Below the pieces are notes generated by a model, which made no database searches, had not been told where the DNA came from, and was given only the letters and a program-made list of their open reading frames with translations. Positions 35,433-45,663 of a DNA stretch of 64,000 bases are shown here, in pieces. The stretch comes from Ideonella sp. MAG2 (GTDB lineage Bacteria; Pseudomonadota; Gammaproteobacteria; Burkholderiales; Burkholderiaceae_C): NCBI GenBank assembly GCA_004359425.1, contig PTEU01000001.1, forward strand, positions 438,929 to 502,928, given 5' to 3'. The translations under genes were made by a program, and so were the position numbers. How positions within the stretch are numbered: position 1 is the first letter of the stretch; each line of letters opens with the position of its first letter.

Positions 35433-35463
35433 TTGACTTCAAGTTCACTTGAACTTTGAGAAT
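35433..35463 (+). promoter_or_regulatory. SoxR box in a 19-bp-spacer promoter before the VOC gene
   Basis: CTTCAAGTTCACTTGAAC (35437-35454) is close to the SoxR consensus palindrome. It overlaps a -35 TTGACT (35433-35438) and a -10 GAGAAT (35458-35463) separated by 19 bp, the over-long spacing that MerR-type activators untwist. The promoter points at the VOC gene. Confidence 0.85.
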
Positions 35464-35497
35464 GCACTCATCATCAACTTCCTCAAGGACATTCATC

Positions 35498-35923
35498 ATG
35501 AGCCGGATCACCTTGGAACATGTCAACCTGACCGTCACCGACCTGCCCGCCACGCTGCGTTTCATCCAGCTGGCGCTGCCCGACTGGCGCGTGCGCGGCA
35601 GCGGGCAGATGGACTGGTTTGGCAAGACCATTGATTGGTGCCATGTGGGCGACGACCACAGCTACCTGGCCTTGCAAAGTGGTGGCGAGACTGAGCCTAT
35701 CGCTTGGCAAAGCCACCACACGGCCGTCAAACACATTGGCTTAGTGGTGCCCGATGTGGCGGAGGTGGTCGAGCGCCTGGCCGCCGCAGGCTTTGGGCTG
35801 GACCACTGGGGTGGTACGGGGGCGGCCCGCCGCAGCGCCTATGTGATGGCACCGGGTGCGCTGCAGTTCGAGTTTGTGCAGTACGACAGCGAGGAGGTCG
35901 CGCTGCGCAACGACTATGCCTGA
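35498..35923 (+). CDS. VOC-family (glyoxalase-like) protein, SoxR target
   Basis: A 141-residue protein starting MSRITLEHVNLTVTDLPATL. Two beta-alpha-beta3 modules are visible: the first carries the early His (EHVNLTV), the second VKHIGLVVPDVAEVVERL and LQFEFVQYDSEE with the metal-ligand Glu. This family includes dioxygenases, glyoxalases and antibiotic-binding proteins. SoxR control suggests a role against redox-active or aldehyde stress. The last 10 bases overlap the convergent desaturase gene. Confidence 0.88.
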   Translation: MSRITLEHVNLTVTDLPATLRFIQLALPDWRVRGSGQMDWFGKTIDWCHVGDDHSYLALQSGGETEPIAWQSHHTAVKHIGLVVPDVAEVVERLAAAGFGLDHWGGTGAARRSAYVMAPGALQFEFVQYDSEEVALRNDYA

Positions 35924-36987
35924 GCGTTGGGTGGTGTACACACACGCCCAATGAGCCAAAGAAGGCCCAGCACGGCCAGGGCCGCCAGGCCTTTGTCGGA
36001 CCAGGACAAGGTGTGCGCCACCCACAGCAGGCTGAGCACCCCACCCAGTGCCAGCAGGCCCAAGGCCCATGCCAGAGCTTGACGCTGGCGGCTGAGTGGC
36101 GGGTTGTAGAGGGGCCGGTCTAGCGCAAAAGCGGGGCTGGGGTCTTGTGCTGCCACATCGCTGGGCCGCCAGCCTGGGGGCATGAGCCAGACTTTGAGTT
36201 TGTCGCGCAGGTGGCGGGTGCGCCAACTGTCTTTCGCTAGGGTGGCATAGACCTCCGCATTGGCCCAGACGGGGTTCCAACTGCGCAAGGGTTTGCGGGT
36301 GCCGTAGACGATGGGCTCTGCGTCGTCCTCCTCAATATAGGTTCCGAAGAGCTTGTCCCAGACCATGAGGATGCCGCCGTAGTTTTTGTCCAGATAGCGG
36401 TCATTCACCGCATGGTGAACCCGGTGGTTGCTGGGGGAGCAGAACCAGCGGTCAAACCAGCCCAGGCGGCCTACATGCTGGGTGTGGACCCAAAATTGGT
36501 ACAGCAGGTCGATCAGGCCCACTGTGGCAAACACCAGGGGTGGAACGCCAAGCACCGCCAAGGGCAGGTAGAACAGCCAGCCCAGCAGGTGGCCTGAGGA
36601 GGTTTGCCGCAACGCCGTGGTGAGGTTGTAGTCCTCACTTTGGTGGTGCACTGCATGGGCAGCCCACAGCACCGCCACCGTGTGGCCGCAACGGTGCAGC
36701 CAGTAGTAGCAAAAATCGTAGAGCAACAGGGCCAGCCCCCAGGTCCACACCTGGTCGGTCGGCCAGTGCCACAAAGAGGCATGTCGCCACACGGCGGTGT
36801 AGATGCCCACCGCCAAAAGCGCGCTGAACAGGCCCAGCACCTGGCTCAACATGCCCAGGCTGAGGCTGTTGAAGGCGTCATTGAGCCGATAGGTGGGGCG
36901 GCCGCGCCGCTTGCCGATCCACCATTCCAAGCCAATCAGCAACAAGAAGACGGGACTGGCCAGAGCAATGATTTGAGAAGAGGTCAT
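35914..36987 (-). CDS. Sterol desaturase/fatty acid hydroxylase-family membrane protein
   Basis: A 357-residue multi-pass membrane protein. Di-iron His boxes are visible as YYWLHRCGHTVAVLWAAHAV (HRCGH), HAVHHQS and NHRVHHAVND. Before and after them are hydrophobic helices (IIALASPVFLLLIGLEWW at the N-terminus, several near the C-terminus). The substrate is a lipid of unknown type; alkylglycerol monooxygenase-like members share this length. Start set at MTSSQI (36987). Confidence 0.9.
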   Translation of the reverse strand: MTSSQIIALASPVFLLLIGLEWWIGKRRGRPTYRLNDAFNSLSLGMLSQVLGLFSALLAVGIYTAVWRHASLWHWPTDQVWTWGLALLLYDFCYYWLHRCGHTVAVLWAAHAVHHQSEDYNLTTALRQTSSGHLLGWLFYLPLAVLGVPPLVFATVGLIDLLYQFWVHTQHVGRLGWFDRWFCSPSNHRVHHAVNDRYLDKNYGGILMVWDKLFGTYIEEDDAEPIVYGTRKPLRSWNPVWANAEVYATLAKDSWRTRHLRDKLKVWLMPPGWRPSDVAAQDPSPAFALDRPLYNPPLSRQRQALAWALGLLALGGVLSLLWVAHTLSWSDKGLAALAVLGLLWLIGRVCTPPNAQA

Positions 36988-37202
36988 GCAGGCACAACGA
37001 GGGCAATCAGCCAAAAAGAGCATGTTGCCTCAAAGAGCCGGGGCTGTTGCTCCCGGCATTTGTCGCCCCCCTAAAGGCATCAGTATCGGCATGAGTTCCC
37101 CTTCTTTTCAGCGTATTGCCGGGACGCTCTTGCTCAGACACTGCCCAGACGTACAGCGGCGGGGGGCCTGTCGCTGGGTATCTGTAGATTGAGGGATACA
37201 CC

Positions 37203-38978
37203 ATGAGCTTTTGGTCAAACATGGGCATCGGCCGCCGCCTGCAGGCCGCAGCCATCTTTTTAGTGCTGATACTCGGTGCCGTGGCAGCGTTTTCGTGGAA
37301 GCGGATGGCGGAAGTCCATGAGATGACCGAGCAAACCGAAAAGGTGCGCGTGGCGCAGTTGCAGCGTGTGGCCGACATTGAGTTGAATGTGACCCGGGTG
37401 TCCTTGCAGATCCGCCATGCCTTGCTGGTGCGCAACGAGGACGACCTCAAAACCACACTGGCCGATATCGCCGCAAAGAAGCGGCATATTGAAGAGACCT
37501 TCAAAGCCTATGGCGATGCCTTGACCTCTGATATTGGCAAGGCGGAGTTTGCCCGCATGCAACCGGTGGCCAAAACCTTCTGGGAGATTGGCGGTGCCAA
37601 TATCGAACAGATTGTCAGCGGGCAGAAGGACGCGGGCTTTGACACCTTGGTGGCCAAAACCATCCCTGCGCGCAACAAACTACTGGAGGCCTTGGCGGGG
37701 GAGAAAAAGCGGCAAGGCGAGTGGCTGACCCGCGACCTCGGGCAGATTGACCAACAAGCTTCTGAGGTGGCAAAGCTGATCGTGGCCATGGTGGCGGTGA
37801 CTGCAGGCGTGTTGCTGATGGCGGCGTGGTTGATTGCGGCCTCCTTGCACCGACGAGTGGCGTTGGCGCAGCGTGTGGCAGATGCCGTGCGCAATGGCGA
37901 CTTGTCCGCCACCGTCAAAGATGATGCTCACGACGAGTTTTCGCCTCTGCTGGCGGCCATGGCGCAGATGCAGTCGTCTCTTTCTCAGGTGGTCAACACC
38001 GTGCGCCGCAATGCCGAGAGTGTGGCCACAGGCAGCTCACAAATTGCCCAAGGTAACCAAGATCTGAGTGGCCGCACTGAGCAACAGGCAGCGGCACTGG
38101 AGCGCACAGCGTCTGCCATGGAAGAGCTGGGCTCGACCGTGCGCCAAAACGCTGACAACGCGCAGCAAGCCAACCAATTGGCAATGGGGGCCTCCACCGT
38201 GGCCGTGCAGGGTGGTGAGGTGGTGAGCCAGGTCGTGTTGACCATGAAGGGCATCAATGAGAGTTCCAAAAAGATTGCCGACATCATCTCGGTGATCGAT
38301 GGCATTGCTTTCCAGACCAATATCCTGGCCTTGAACGCGGCGGTGGAGGCGGCCCGTGCCGGTGAGCAAGGCCGAGGCTTTGCGGTGGTGGCCGGTGAGG
38401 TGCGCAGCCTCGCCCAGCGTAGTGCTGAAGCAGCCCGCGAGATCAAGCAATTGATCACCGCCAGCGTGGACCGTGTGGAGCAGGGTTCGGCCCTGGTCGA
38501 CAAAGCCGGCCACACCATGGAAGAGGTGGTCAGTGCCATCCGCCGTGTGACCGACATCATGGGCGAGATCAGCACGGCCAGCGCCGAGCAAAGCGCGGGT
38601 GTTTCTCAGGTGGGTCAGTCGGTGAGCGAGATGGACCAAGCGACCCAGCAGAACGCGGCCTTGGTCGAGCAAAGCGCTGCCGCCGCAGAAAGCTTGCGCA
38701 GCCAAGCCGAGCAACTGGTGCGTGCCGTGGCGGTGTTCAATCTGGGCAACCAGGACGGCACATTCAACGCCACTGCCCCGGCCCCGGTGGCCGTGGCCCA
38801 GAGCCCATCGGCTCCGGCGAAGGTGAAGTCAGCAGCACCTGCTGTGGCGGCACGCGCACCGGCTCCACGCGCCGAGCCTGCCAAGCCGACCCAGCCCCAG
38901 ACGCCACCACCCGCCCCAGCCGCTGCCGCACCCGCCGTGGCCGCCACAGCGAATGACGACGACTGGACGACGTTCTAA
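37203..38978 (+). CDS. Methyl-accepting chemotaxis protein
   Basis: A 591-residue receptor. An N-terminal TM ([18 protein letters not shown]) comes first, then a four-helix-bundle periplasmic sensor of about 160 residues (MEMT-type helices, [16 protein letters not shown]). A second TM ([20 protein letters not shown]), a HAMP domain and the signalling hairpin follow. The hairpin tip reads [20 protein letters not shown] (universal). An Ala/Pro-rich C-terminus ends NDDDWTTF; WxxF-type ends can bind CheR/CheB. Ligand unknown. Confidence 0.95.
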   Translation: MSFWSNMGIGRRLQAAAIFLVLILGAVAAFSWKRMAEVHEMTEQTEKVRVAQLQRVADIELNVTRVSLQIRHALLVRNEDDLKTTLADIAAKKRHIEETFKAYGDALTSDIGKAEFARMQPVAKTFWEIGGANIEQIVSGQKDAGFDTLVAKTIPARNKLLEALAGEKKRQGEWLTRDLGQIDQQASEVAKLIVAMVAVTAGVLLMAAWLIAASLHRRVALAQRVADAVRNGDLSATVKDDAHDEFSPLLAAMAQMQSSLSQVVNTVRRNAESVATGSSQIAQGNQDLSGRTEQQAAALERTASAMEELGSTVRQNADNAQQANQLAMGASTVAVQGGEVVSQVVLTMKGINESSKKIADIISVIDGIAFQTNILALNAAVEAARAGEQGRGFAVVAGEVRSLAQRSAEAAREIKQLITASVDRVEQGSALVDKAGHTMEEVVSAIRRVTDIMGEISTASAEQSAGVSQVGQSVSEMDQATQQNAALVEQSAAAAESLRSQAEQLVRAVAVFNLGNQDGTFNATAPAPVAVAQSPSAPAKVKSAAPAVAARAPAPRAEPAKPTQPQTPPPAPAAAAPAVAATANDDDWTTF

Positions 38979-38981
38979 AGC

Positions 38982-39641
38982 TCAGACGGCCTGAGTGGCG
39001 CCGTCGGTGGCTTCGTCCAGCGCCTGGGCTTCCAGGTGCTGGGTGTCGGCCCAGCCGACGACCGTGAAGCCCTCACCGGTATAGAGCAAGCGGTTGACGC
39101 CGGTGTTGGGCAACTCCCAGGTGCGTGGCGCGTCCAGCGCCATGTGCGAGGCAGCGCGGTAGAGGCAGTCCAGCACGCCGCCATGGGTCACGATCACCAC
39201 GGTTTGCCCCTCGTGCGGTGCAGCCAGGGCCGTGAAGGCGGAGACGCAGCGGTCCGAAAACGCCTGCAAAGTCTCACCGCCCTCCGGCCCAAACTCGGGC
39301 AGGCGGCGACGCCACAGCTCGCTCAGGTCGGGCCACTGCTGCTCAATCTCCGCATAGGTATGGCCTTGCCAGATGCCAAAGTGCCGCTCGCGCAGACTGG
39401 CATGCACTTGCAAGGGCAAATTCAAGGCCTCGGCAATGGCGCGGGCAGTGTCTCTGGTGCGGATCAGGTCGCTGCTGTAGAGCACGTCTGGACGGTCGTC
39501 CAGCAGGCTCTGCGCAGTGAGTCGGGCTTGAGCTTGGCCGCGTTCGTTGAGCGGTACATCCAACTGACCTTGCAGACGCGAGGCGACATTCCAAGCAGTT
39601 TCACCATGGCGAATGGCAATGATGCGCGTGGGCTCCCGCAT
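38982..39641 (-). CDS. Histidine phosphatase-family protein (phosphoglycerate mutase-like)
   Basis: A 219-residue enzyme with the phospho-His motif IIAIRHGETAWN at the N-terminus. It has LYSSDLIRTRDTARAIAEAL, the catalytic Glu in EFGPEGGETLQAF, and the second His in VVIVTHGGVLDCLYRAA. The family covers broad phosphatases and cofactor-dependent mutases; the substrate is not resolvable. Its ATG overlaps the DUF1840 stop by one base (TGATG). Confidence 0.9.
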   Translation of the reverse strand: MREPTRIIAIRHGETAWNVASRLQGQLDVPLNERGQAQARLTAQSLLDDRPDVLYSSDLIRTRDTARAIAEALNLPLQVHASLRERHFGIWQGHTYAEIEQQWPDLSELWRRRLPEFGPEGGETLQAFSDRCVSAFTALAAPHEGQTVVIVTHGGVLDCLYRAASHMALDAPRTWELPNTGVNRLLYTGEGFTVVGWADTQHLEAQALDEATDGATQAV

Positions 39642-39958
39642 CACACTCCCCACACGATGGGCTCGTTGGCCGCTTGGCAGCGCTGCATCATGTCAATCAG
39701 AGGCCAGGCCCTTTGGCGCAAACTTACCGGGGCTTGGGCGGTGTCTCCGCCCTCGTCTGCATCGTCCCGTGACTCGGCTCGCGCCCGCTCCTCTTGGGTG
39801 ATAGCGGCCTGCAGTGCCGCAATGGCAGCGGGGAAGGCGTTCGGTTCGATGATGCCTTGCGCGGCGGGTGGTTTGCCTATCAAACCCAGTAGGCGGTCGC
39901 CCAAGGGGCCCATCATGATCACATCGCCCGATGCTTTGCTTTTGAATTTGTAGATCAA
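39641..39958 (-). CDS. DUF1840 protein (TTG start)
   Basis: A 105-residue protein. The conserved family start is (M)IYKFKSKASGDVIMMGPLG, which places translation at TTG 39958, preceded by a GGGGG ribosome-binding-like run at a suitable distance. No better ATG exists. The middle is acidic (ESRDDADEGGD) and the C-terminus conserved (AWPLIDMMQRCQAANEPIVW). Function unknown; widespread in betaproteobacteria. Confidence 0.87.
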   Translation of the reverse strand: MIYKFKSKASGDVIMMGPLGDRLLGLIGKPPAAQGIIEPNAFPAAIAALQAAITQEERARAESRDDADEGGDTAQAPVSLRQRAWPLIDMMQRCQAANEPIVWGV

Positions 39959-40009
39959 GGTCGCCCCCAAAGGTTGGTGTCAGGGCGACATTGTCCCAGG
40001 CTCTTGGGC

Positions 40010-41275
40010 TTAGGCGGCCAGGGGCGTGTTCACATCGGTTCCGAAGAAGTAGTTCAGGCGCTGGCGGGGGGCCAGAAACTCGGCAGTCTTCAGGGGCAAC
40101 TGCTCAGGCCTGAGGTTGCGCCGTATGCCCAACTCACTGGCCGCTTCCAGGTTGAGGTGGAGATGGTCTTGGCGCGATGCTCGCGGGTCATGGACCAAGA
40201 CGGTGGGTTTGAGTGGGCGCTCCGCGTTAACCGTCATGACAAGGGCAAAGCGTTCGTCGCTGAGCTGCACCACCGAGCCCGGTGGGTAGACGCCCATCAT
40301 GCGGATGAAGGCGTTGAGCAAGTTGATGTCAAAGCGGGACCGGCTTTGCGCAAACATGCGTGAGAGGGCCTCGTGCGGCGTCAGCGCTTTGCCGAGCACC
40401 GCCGGGTTGCAGAGCTTGTCGTAGTGGTTGACGATGGCGACGATGCGTGCCGCCTGCGTCATGCGTTCTTGAGTGCAACCTGCTGGGAAGCCGGAGCCAT
40501 CGACCATTTCATGGTGCTGGGCCAGCACCAGCAGGCTGCCCGCAGTGAGCCCCATGCGACGGCCCAGCACAATGCCTTGGGCGACATGGTCGCGGTAGGC
40601 GGCTTGCTCGGCAGGGGTGAAGTTGTCCTGCGCTTGGCGCAGGCGGTCGGGCAGGTTGAGCTTGCCAATGTCGTGTAGCAGGGCACCGGTTCCCAGGTCC
40701 AGCAACTCGTGTTCGGGCCAGCCCAGATGTTTGGCCAACAACAGCGAGAGCACGCTGACGTTCATGGCATGGGCGGTGGCGCGGTCGCCGTTGGGCTCGC
40801 CCAGCAAGCGCAGGCACAGTTCGGCATCCCCCACCAACATCTTGTCGAGCAGGGCGCGTGTCAGTTGCTGGCAAGCGTCTCGGGCCGCGGCGGGTGTGCT
40901 GAGGGCCAAATCGTTGATGTGCTTGAGCTCGCGGCAGGCCTCGCCAAACTGTTTCTCGCTCAGCCGCTGCGTGGCCTCTTGGCTGGCCAGGGCCTTGGCC
41001 TGACGCTGACCGGGCGTCTCCGCCGAGATGAGCGCGGTAGGGGGCTCGCTCGCGGCAATGGGGTCTGCTGCCACGGGCTCGTGCAAGGTCTGCAGTTCAT
41101 CGCTGCGCGCTGCATCCCAGCGTACCTGGCTCAAACCCAGGCCTCGCAAGGTGTCGATCTGCTCTTGGGAGCTGATCTTGAAGCTGGACAGCGGAAAGGG
41201 GTGGGACATCCACCCGAGGTCAAGGTGGATGAACATCCCCACCCGCAGGTCCTCAACAGGGACTTTGACGGTCAT
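40010..41275 (-). CDS. HD-GYP domain protein, probable c-di-GMP phosphodiesterase
   Basis: A 421-residue cytosolic protein. N-terminal DUF3391 region (PVEDLRVGMFIHLDLGWMSH) followed by the HD-GYP domain: ALLHDIGKLNLPD (about 200-210), AAYRDHVAQGIVLG, LAQHHEMVDGSGFPAG. The signature reads GFP where classical proteins have GYP; the metal-binding HD and HHE residues are intact, so hydrolysis of c-di-GMP is likely but not certain. No receiver domain is present. Confidence 0.9.
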   Translation of the reverse strand: MTVKVPVEDLRVGMFIHLDLGWMSHPFPLSSFKISSQEQIDTLRGLGLSQVRWDAARSDELQTLHEPVAADPIAASEPPTALISAETPGQRQAKALASQEATQRLSEKQFGEACRELKHINDLALSTPAAARDACQQLTRALLDKMLVGDAELCLRLLGEPNGDRATAHAMNVSVLSLLLAKHLGWPEHELLDLGTGALLHDIGKLNLPDRLRQAQDNFTPAEQAAYRDHVAQGIVLGRRMGLTAGSLLVLAQHHEMVDGSGFPAGCTQERMTQAARIVAIVNHYDKLCNPAVLGKALTPHEALSRMFAQSRSRFDINLLNAFIRMMGVYPPGSVVQLSDERFALVMTVNAERPLKPTVLVHDPRASRQDHLHLNLEAASELGIRRNLRPEQLPLKTAEFLAPRQRLNYFFGTDVNTPLAA

Positions 41276-41375
41276 GGTGGTGCTCGAAACATCCCTTCAG
41301 CAGGACGATGCAGAAGGGTCTGCCTCTGTTGTCGGCCTGCCAGAGAGGTCTCTTGACCCCCGACTTATGGGGGGG

Positions 41376-42476
41376 TCAGCGCCGGACTTGCGTGCCCAAG
41401 TACCGTTTTCGCCAGAAAAACAGGCCCAAACCCAGGCCCACGCACGCCATCAGCCCCAGGGCCACGAAGAACCCCGTGCTGGAGTGGATCAGCGGCAGGG
41501 CATCGAAGTTCATGCCGAAAATGCCGGTGATCAGGTTCAGCGGCAAGAAGATGGCGGTCAGCACCGTCAGCGTGCGCATGATGTCGTTGGTGCGGTTGCT
41601 CAGTGCCGAGAAGTGCATTTGGACGGCACCATCGGCCGATTGCTCTAGGCGGCGCACATGGCTGAGCACGCGCTCGATGTGCTCCAGCACATCTCGAGAA
41701 CGCACGCGCAACAGCTCACGTTCGCGGCGTTTGGTGGCATCTGCCTCCACAGGCCATTCGTCCAGTGCGTCTATCCACTCCTGGATGGCACTGCGCTGGT
41801 CTTCGCAAGTGTCTTCTAGATGATGCAGCGCGTCTCGCGCGGCCAGCAAGGCGGGCCATTGGTCAAAACGGCTGCGAGGCGCCAGGAGGGCGGCCTGCAA
41901 ATGGGTGAACTGGCGGGTCAGCATGCGGCGCAGCTCAAGGTAGCTGTCCACCATGTGGTTGACCATGCGCAGCATCAGGTCCGCAGGGCTGGTTGGCAGG
42001 CGTGCGCTGCCGCGCAGGTCCGGCTCCTGGGAGTGCTGGGCGAGGCGCTGCGCAAAGTGGTCCAGAACCTGGCAGTCGTCAGGGTGGACGGTGAGCAGCA
42101 CCCGGTCGAAGATGGCAAAACCCACCGGGTTGGTGTCAATTGCCTGCAGCACTTCCTGCAGCGTCTCGCCCGCACCATCCTCGCCCTCTCGGGCTTTGGC
42201 GTGGCCAGAGGCAGCGGCCAAGCGCCTGAAGACCAGCATGTCGTACCAAGAAGTGTCTTCAAAATGCGAAGGAAGCTGGGCATTCAACAAGTCGCTGGTG
42301 TGCAGGTCTACCAGCGCCGCACCCAGCCAGCGCTGGAGCGTGCTTTGGAGGGCGGGGAGTTGTTCATTCAATTCAGCCCGGGTGCAGCCCAGCCACAAAA
42401 AACCCTCTTCTGGCAGCTCTGCGGGCCAGGGCTCCAGCGCCGAAAACCCCTCGGCTTGAATCACAAAGAGTCGCAT
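41376..42476 (-). CDS. CorA-family divalent cation transporter
   Basis: A 366-residue inner-membrane channel. A long cytoplasmic N-terminal funnel ends in the stalk helix (SDGAV-like ... FSALSNRTNDIMRTLTVLTA). Two C-terminal TM helices have the selectivity motif GMNF in NLITGIFGMNFDALPLI. Mg2+ is the common substrate; ZntB-like members move Zn2+, and the pore motif alone does not decide. Start at MRLFVIQAEG. It follows hemB by 7 bases. Confidence 0.93.
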   Translation of the reverse strand: MRLFVIQAEGFSALEPWPAELPEEGFLWLGCTRAELNEQLPALQSTLQRWLGAALVDLHTSDLLNAQLPSHFEDTSWYDMLVFRRLAAASGHAKAREGEDGAGETLQEVLQAIDTNPVGFAIFDRVLLTVHPDDCQVLDHFAQRLAQHSQEPDLRGSARLPTSPADLMLRMVNHMVDSYLELRRMLTRQFTHLQAALLAPRSRFDQWPALLAARDALHHLEDTCEDQRSAIQEWIDALDEWPVEADATKRRERELLRVRSRDVLEHIERVLSHVRRLEQSADGAVQMHFSALSNRTNDIMRTLTVLTAIFLPLNLITGIFGMNFDALPLIHSSTGFFVALGLMACVGLGLGLFFWRKRYLGTQVRR

Positions 42477-42483
42477 GCTCGTT

Positions 42484-43714
<1,231 letters not shown>

Positions 43715-43722
43715 TGGCGGCC

Positions 43723-43728
43723 CATAAT
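43723..43728 (+). promoter_or_regulatory. -10 element of hemJ, leaderless type
   Basis: CATAAT ends 6 bases before the hemJ ATG. It lies directly after the terminator, so hemJ should start its own leaderless transcript. Confidence 0.6.
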
Positions 43729-43734
43729 CAGGGC

Positions 43735-44166
43735 ATGAGCACAAGCTACCTCTGGGTCAAGGCCTTCCATATCGTCTTTGTAGCGAGCTGGTTTGCTGGC
43801 TTGTTTTACCTGCCTCGCATCTTTGTCAATTTGGCCATGGTGCCGCAGGAGTCGCATGCCGAGCGCGAGCGCTTGCTGCTGATGGCGCGCAAGCTGTCTC
43901 GATTTACGTTGCTGTTGATGGTGCCCGCTTTATTGCTGGGCTTGGCTCTGTGGTGGCTATTGGGTTGGCATGTTGGCGGCTGGATGCATGCCAAGCTGCT
44001 GCTGGTGGCTTTGGTGCTGGGTTATCAACATGCCTGCCACCGCATGCTCCATCAGTTTGAACACTTTGAGAACCGGCGTTCGCATCGCTGGTTCCGGGTG
44101 TTCAACGAGGTCAGCGTGTTGTTGTTCATCGCCATCGTCGTGTTGGTGGTGGTCAAACCTTTTTGA
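43735..44166 (+). CDS. hemJ: HemJ-type protoporphyrinogen oxidase (CopD/DUF2214-like membrane protein)
   Basis: A 143-residue four-TM membrane protein that oxidises protoporphyrinogen IX. It has the early His in LWVKAFHIVFVASWFAGLFY, LPRIFVNLAM, and later MHAKLLLVALVLGYQHACH and FRVFNEVSVLLFIAIVVLVV. The HemJ-specific Lys in the third helix is consistent with HAKL. Placement divergent from hemB supports the haem role. The stop overlaps the VanZ-like start. Confidence 0.9.
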   Translation: MSTSYLWVKAFHIVFVASWFAGLFYLPRIFVNLAMVPQESHAERERLLLMARKLSRFTLLLMVPALLLGLALWWLLGWHVGGWMHAKLLLVALVLGYQHACHRMLHQFEHFENRRSHRWFRVFNEVSVLLFIAIVVLVVVKPF

Positions 44167-45287
44167 GCGCAGCCGTGCGAGCCCAAGGTACCAGCTCTGC
44201 CGTACCGCTGGCCTGGGTGCTGGTGGGATTGATGGTCTATGCCAGCCTCTATCCCTTTGTAGGCTGGCGCTGGCCAGGGGGCGAGGGCTGGAGCTGGCTG
44301 GCGCTACCCATGCCCCCTTGGCGCGACCGCTTCGACATGTGGGCCAATTTGCTGGGCTATTTGCCGCTGGGGGCCTTGGTTTATGGCGCAGCCGTGCGCA
44401 GTGCTTGGCGGCCCATGCCCGCAGCCCTGTGCGCGGTGTTGCTGCCTTCGGCCCTGTCGTACACCTTGGAGGTGATTCAGCAGTTTCTGCCGGGCCGCTA
44501 CCCTTCCTTGCTGGATTGGTGGCTCAACACCGGAGGTGCCGCGTTGGGCATGGTCTTGGCCGGGGTGGCCCATGCCTTGGCCTGGGTAGACCGCTGGCAA
44601 GCAGCGCGTGAGAGATGGTTTATTCAGCGCAGCGGCGGTGCTCTAGCCTTGATGGCGCTGTGGCCTGTGGGCCTGTTGTTTCCCACGCCCTTGCCTTTTG
44701 GTTTGGGGCCGGGCTGGGACGGCATGCAGGCCGCTGTTCTGCAAAGCTTGGCGGATGTGAGTTGGGCAGAACCCATGCGCAACGCCGTGGCCGAGGTGCC
44801 GGTGCCGACGCAGCGTTTGCCGCTCTTGTTGGAGGGCTGGGGCGTGGCGTTGGGCCTGTTGCTGCCCTGCTTGCTGGCCTATGCCGTCATGCCTGTGGGC
44901 TGGCGTCGCATGGCCATGGTTTTCGGTGCTTTTGCGATGGGCTTTGGCACGGCCACGTTGTCGGCTGCCATGAATTTCGGGCCTGAACATGCCTTGGCTT
45001 GGATCGCACCAGTGGTGGTGTACGGTGCTGCGGTGGCGGCGGTGTTGGCCTTGGCGCTGGCTTGGACGAACCAGCGTCTTGCCGCCACCTTGGGCTTGCT
45101 GGCCCTGGCCATGTTGCTGGCCTTGGTGGCGCAGGCACCGGCTGACCCCTACTTTGCCCAGAGCTTGCAAGCCTGGGAGCAGGGACGCTTCATCCGTTTT
45201 CATGGCCTGGCGCGCTGGGTGGGGCTGTTGTGGCCCTGGGCTTGCGGGCTGTGGTTGCTTGGGCGCATTGCCGCGCGTTGGCGCTGA
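44163..45287 (+). CDS. VanZ-family multi-pass membrane protein
   Basis: A 374-residue protein with about nine hydrophobic segments. The VanZ-like domain is near the N-terminus: YASLYPFVGW, FDMWANLLGYLPLGALVYG, SYTLEVIQQFLPGRYPSLLD, LNTGGAALGM. VanZ homologues are poorly understood; nothing implies glycopeptide resistance here. The start is uncertain: TTG at 44163 overlapping hemJ, or GTG at 44175. Confidence 0.82.
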   Translation: MSAAVRAQGTSSAVPLAWVLVGLMVYASLYPFVGWRWPGGEGWSWLALPMPPWRDRFDMWANLLGYLPLGALVYGAAVRSAWRPMPAALCAVLLPSALSYTLEVIQQFLPGRYPSLLDWWLNTGGAALGMVLAGVAHALAWVDRWQAARERWFIQRSGGALALMALWPVGLLFPTPLPFGLGPGWDGMQAAVLQSLADVSWAEPMRNAVAEVPVPTQRLPLLLEGWGVALGLLLPCLLAYAVMPVGWRRMAMVFGAFAMGFGTATLSAAMNFGPEHALAWIAPVVVYGAAVAAVLALALAWTNQRLAATLGLLALAMLLALVAQAPADPYFAQSLQAWEQGRFIRFHGLARWVGLLWPWACGLWLLGRIAARWR

Positions 45288-45312
45288 GCACAGGGTTTTC
45301 TCTGCCCCTGCC

Positions 45313-45318
45313 TACAAT
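45313..45318 (+). promoter_or_regulatory. -10 element of the ferredoxin gene, leaderless type
   Basis: TACAAT ends 6 bases before the ATG at 45325. The sequence between (CAGGGT) is nearly identical to that before hemJ (CAGGGC). Confidence 0.62.
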
Positions 45319-45324
45319 CAGGGT

Positions 45325-45651
45325 ATGAGCTATTACAAGCACCACATCTTTTTTTGCCTGAACGAGCGCAGCAACGGCGAGGCCTGCTGTGCCCATCAGG
45401 GCGCTCAAGCCAGCTTTGAGCATTGCAAGCAGCGCGTCAAGGCCGCTGGCTTGGCCGGGCCTGGTGGGGTTCGGGTCAACAAAGCTGGGTGTCTAGACCG
45501 CTGTGCTGGCGGGCCGGTGGCGGTGGTCTATCCGGATGAAACTTGGTACACCTTTGTCGACGCCTCGGACATTGACGAAATCGTCGATCGCCATTTGAAG
45601 GGCGGTGAAAAGGTTGAGCGCTTGATGCTGGCACCTGATATTGGCCGCTGA
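45325..45651 (+). CDS. 2Fe-2S thioredoxin-like ferredoxin
   Basis: A 108-residue protein starting MSYYKHHIFFCLNERSNGE. Cluster-ligand cysteines appear as FFCLNERSNGEACC and AGCLDRCAGGPVAVVYP, the thioredoxin-like (Shethna II/NuoE-like) ferredoxin pattern. The end is conserved (EIVDRHLKGGEKVERLML). An electron carrier of unknown partner. The next gene starts 12 bases later, suggesting co-transcription with the hydrolase. Confidence 0.9.
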   Translation: MSYYKHHIFFCLNERSNGEACCAHQGAQASFEHCKQRVKAAGLAGPGGVRVNKAGCLDRCAGGPVAVVYPDETWYTFVDASDIDEIVDRHLKGGEKVERLMLAPDIGR

Positions 45652-45663
45652 CCTGCCCATCCC

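Noticed and set aside
37024-37202. FliA (sigma-28) promoter for the chemotaxis receptor
   Set aside because: A TAAAG is present near 37072, but no GCCGATAA-like element lies at the required distance.
41350-41375. Intrinsic terminator after corA
   Set aside because: A GACCCCC/GGGGGTC hairpin exists but is followed by AAGAGA, not a T-run, on the relevant strand.
44163-45287. Glycopeptide resistance gene vanZ
   Set aside because: Only the generic VanZ-like membrane domain is present, with no van cluster around it.
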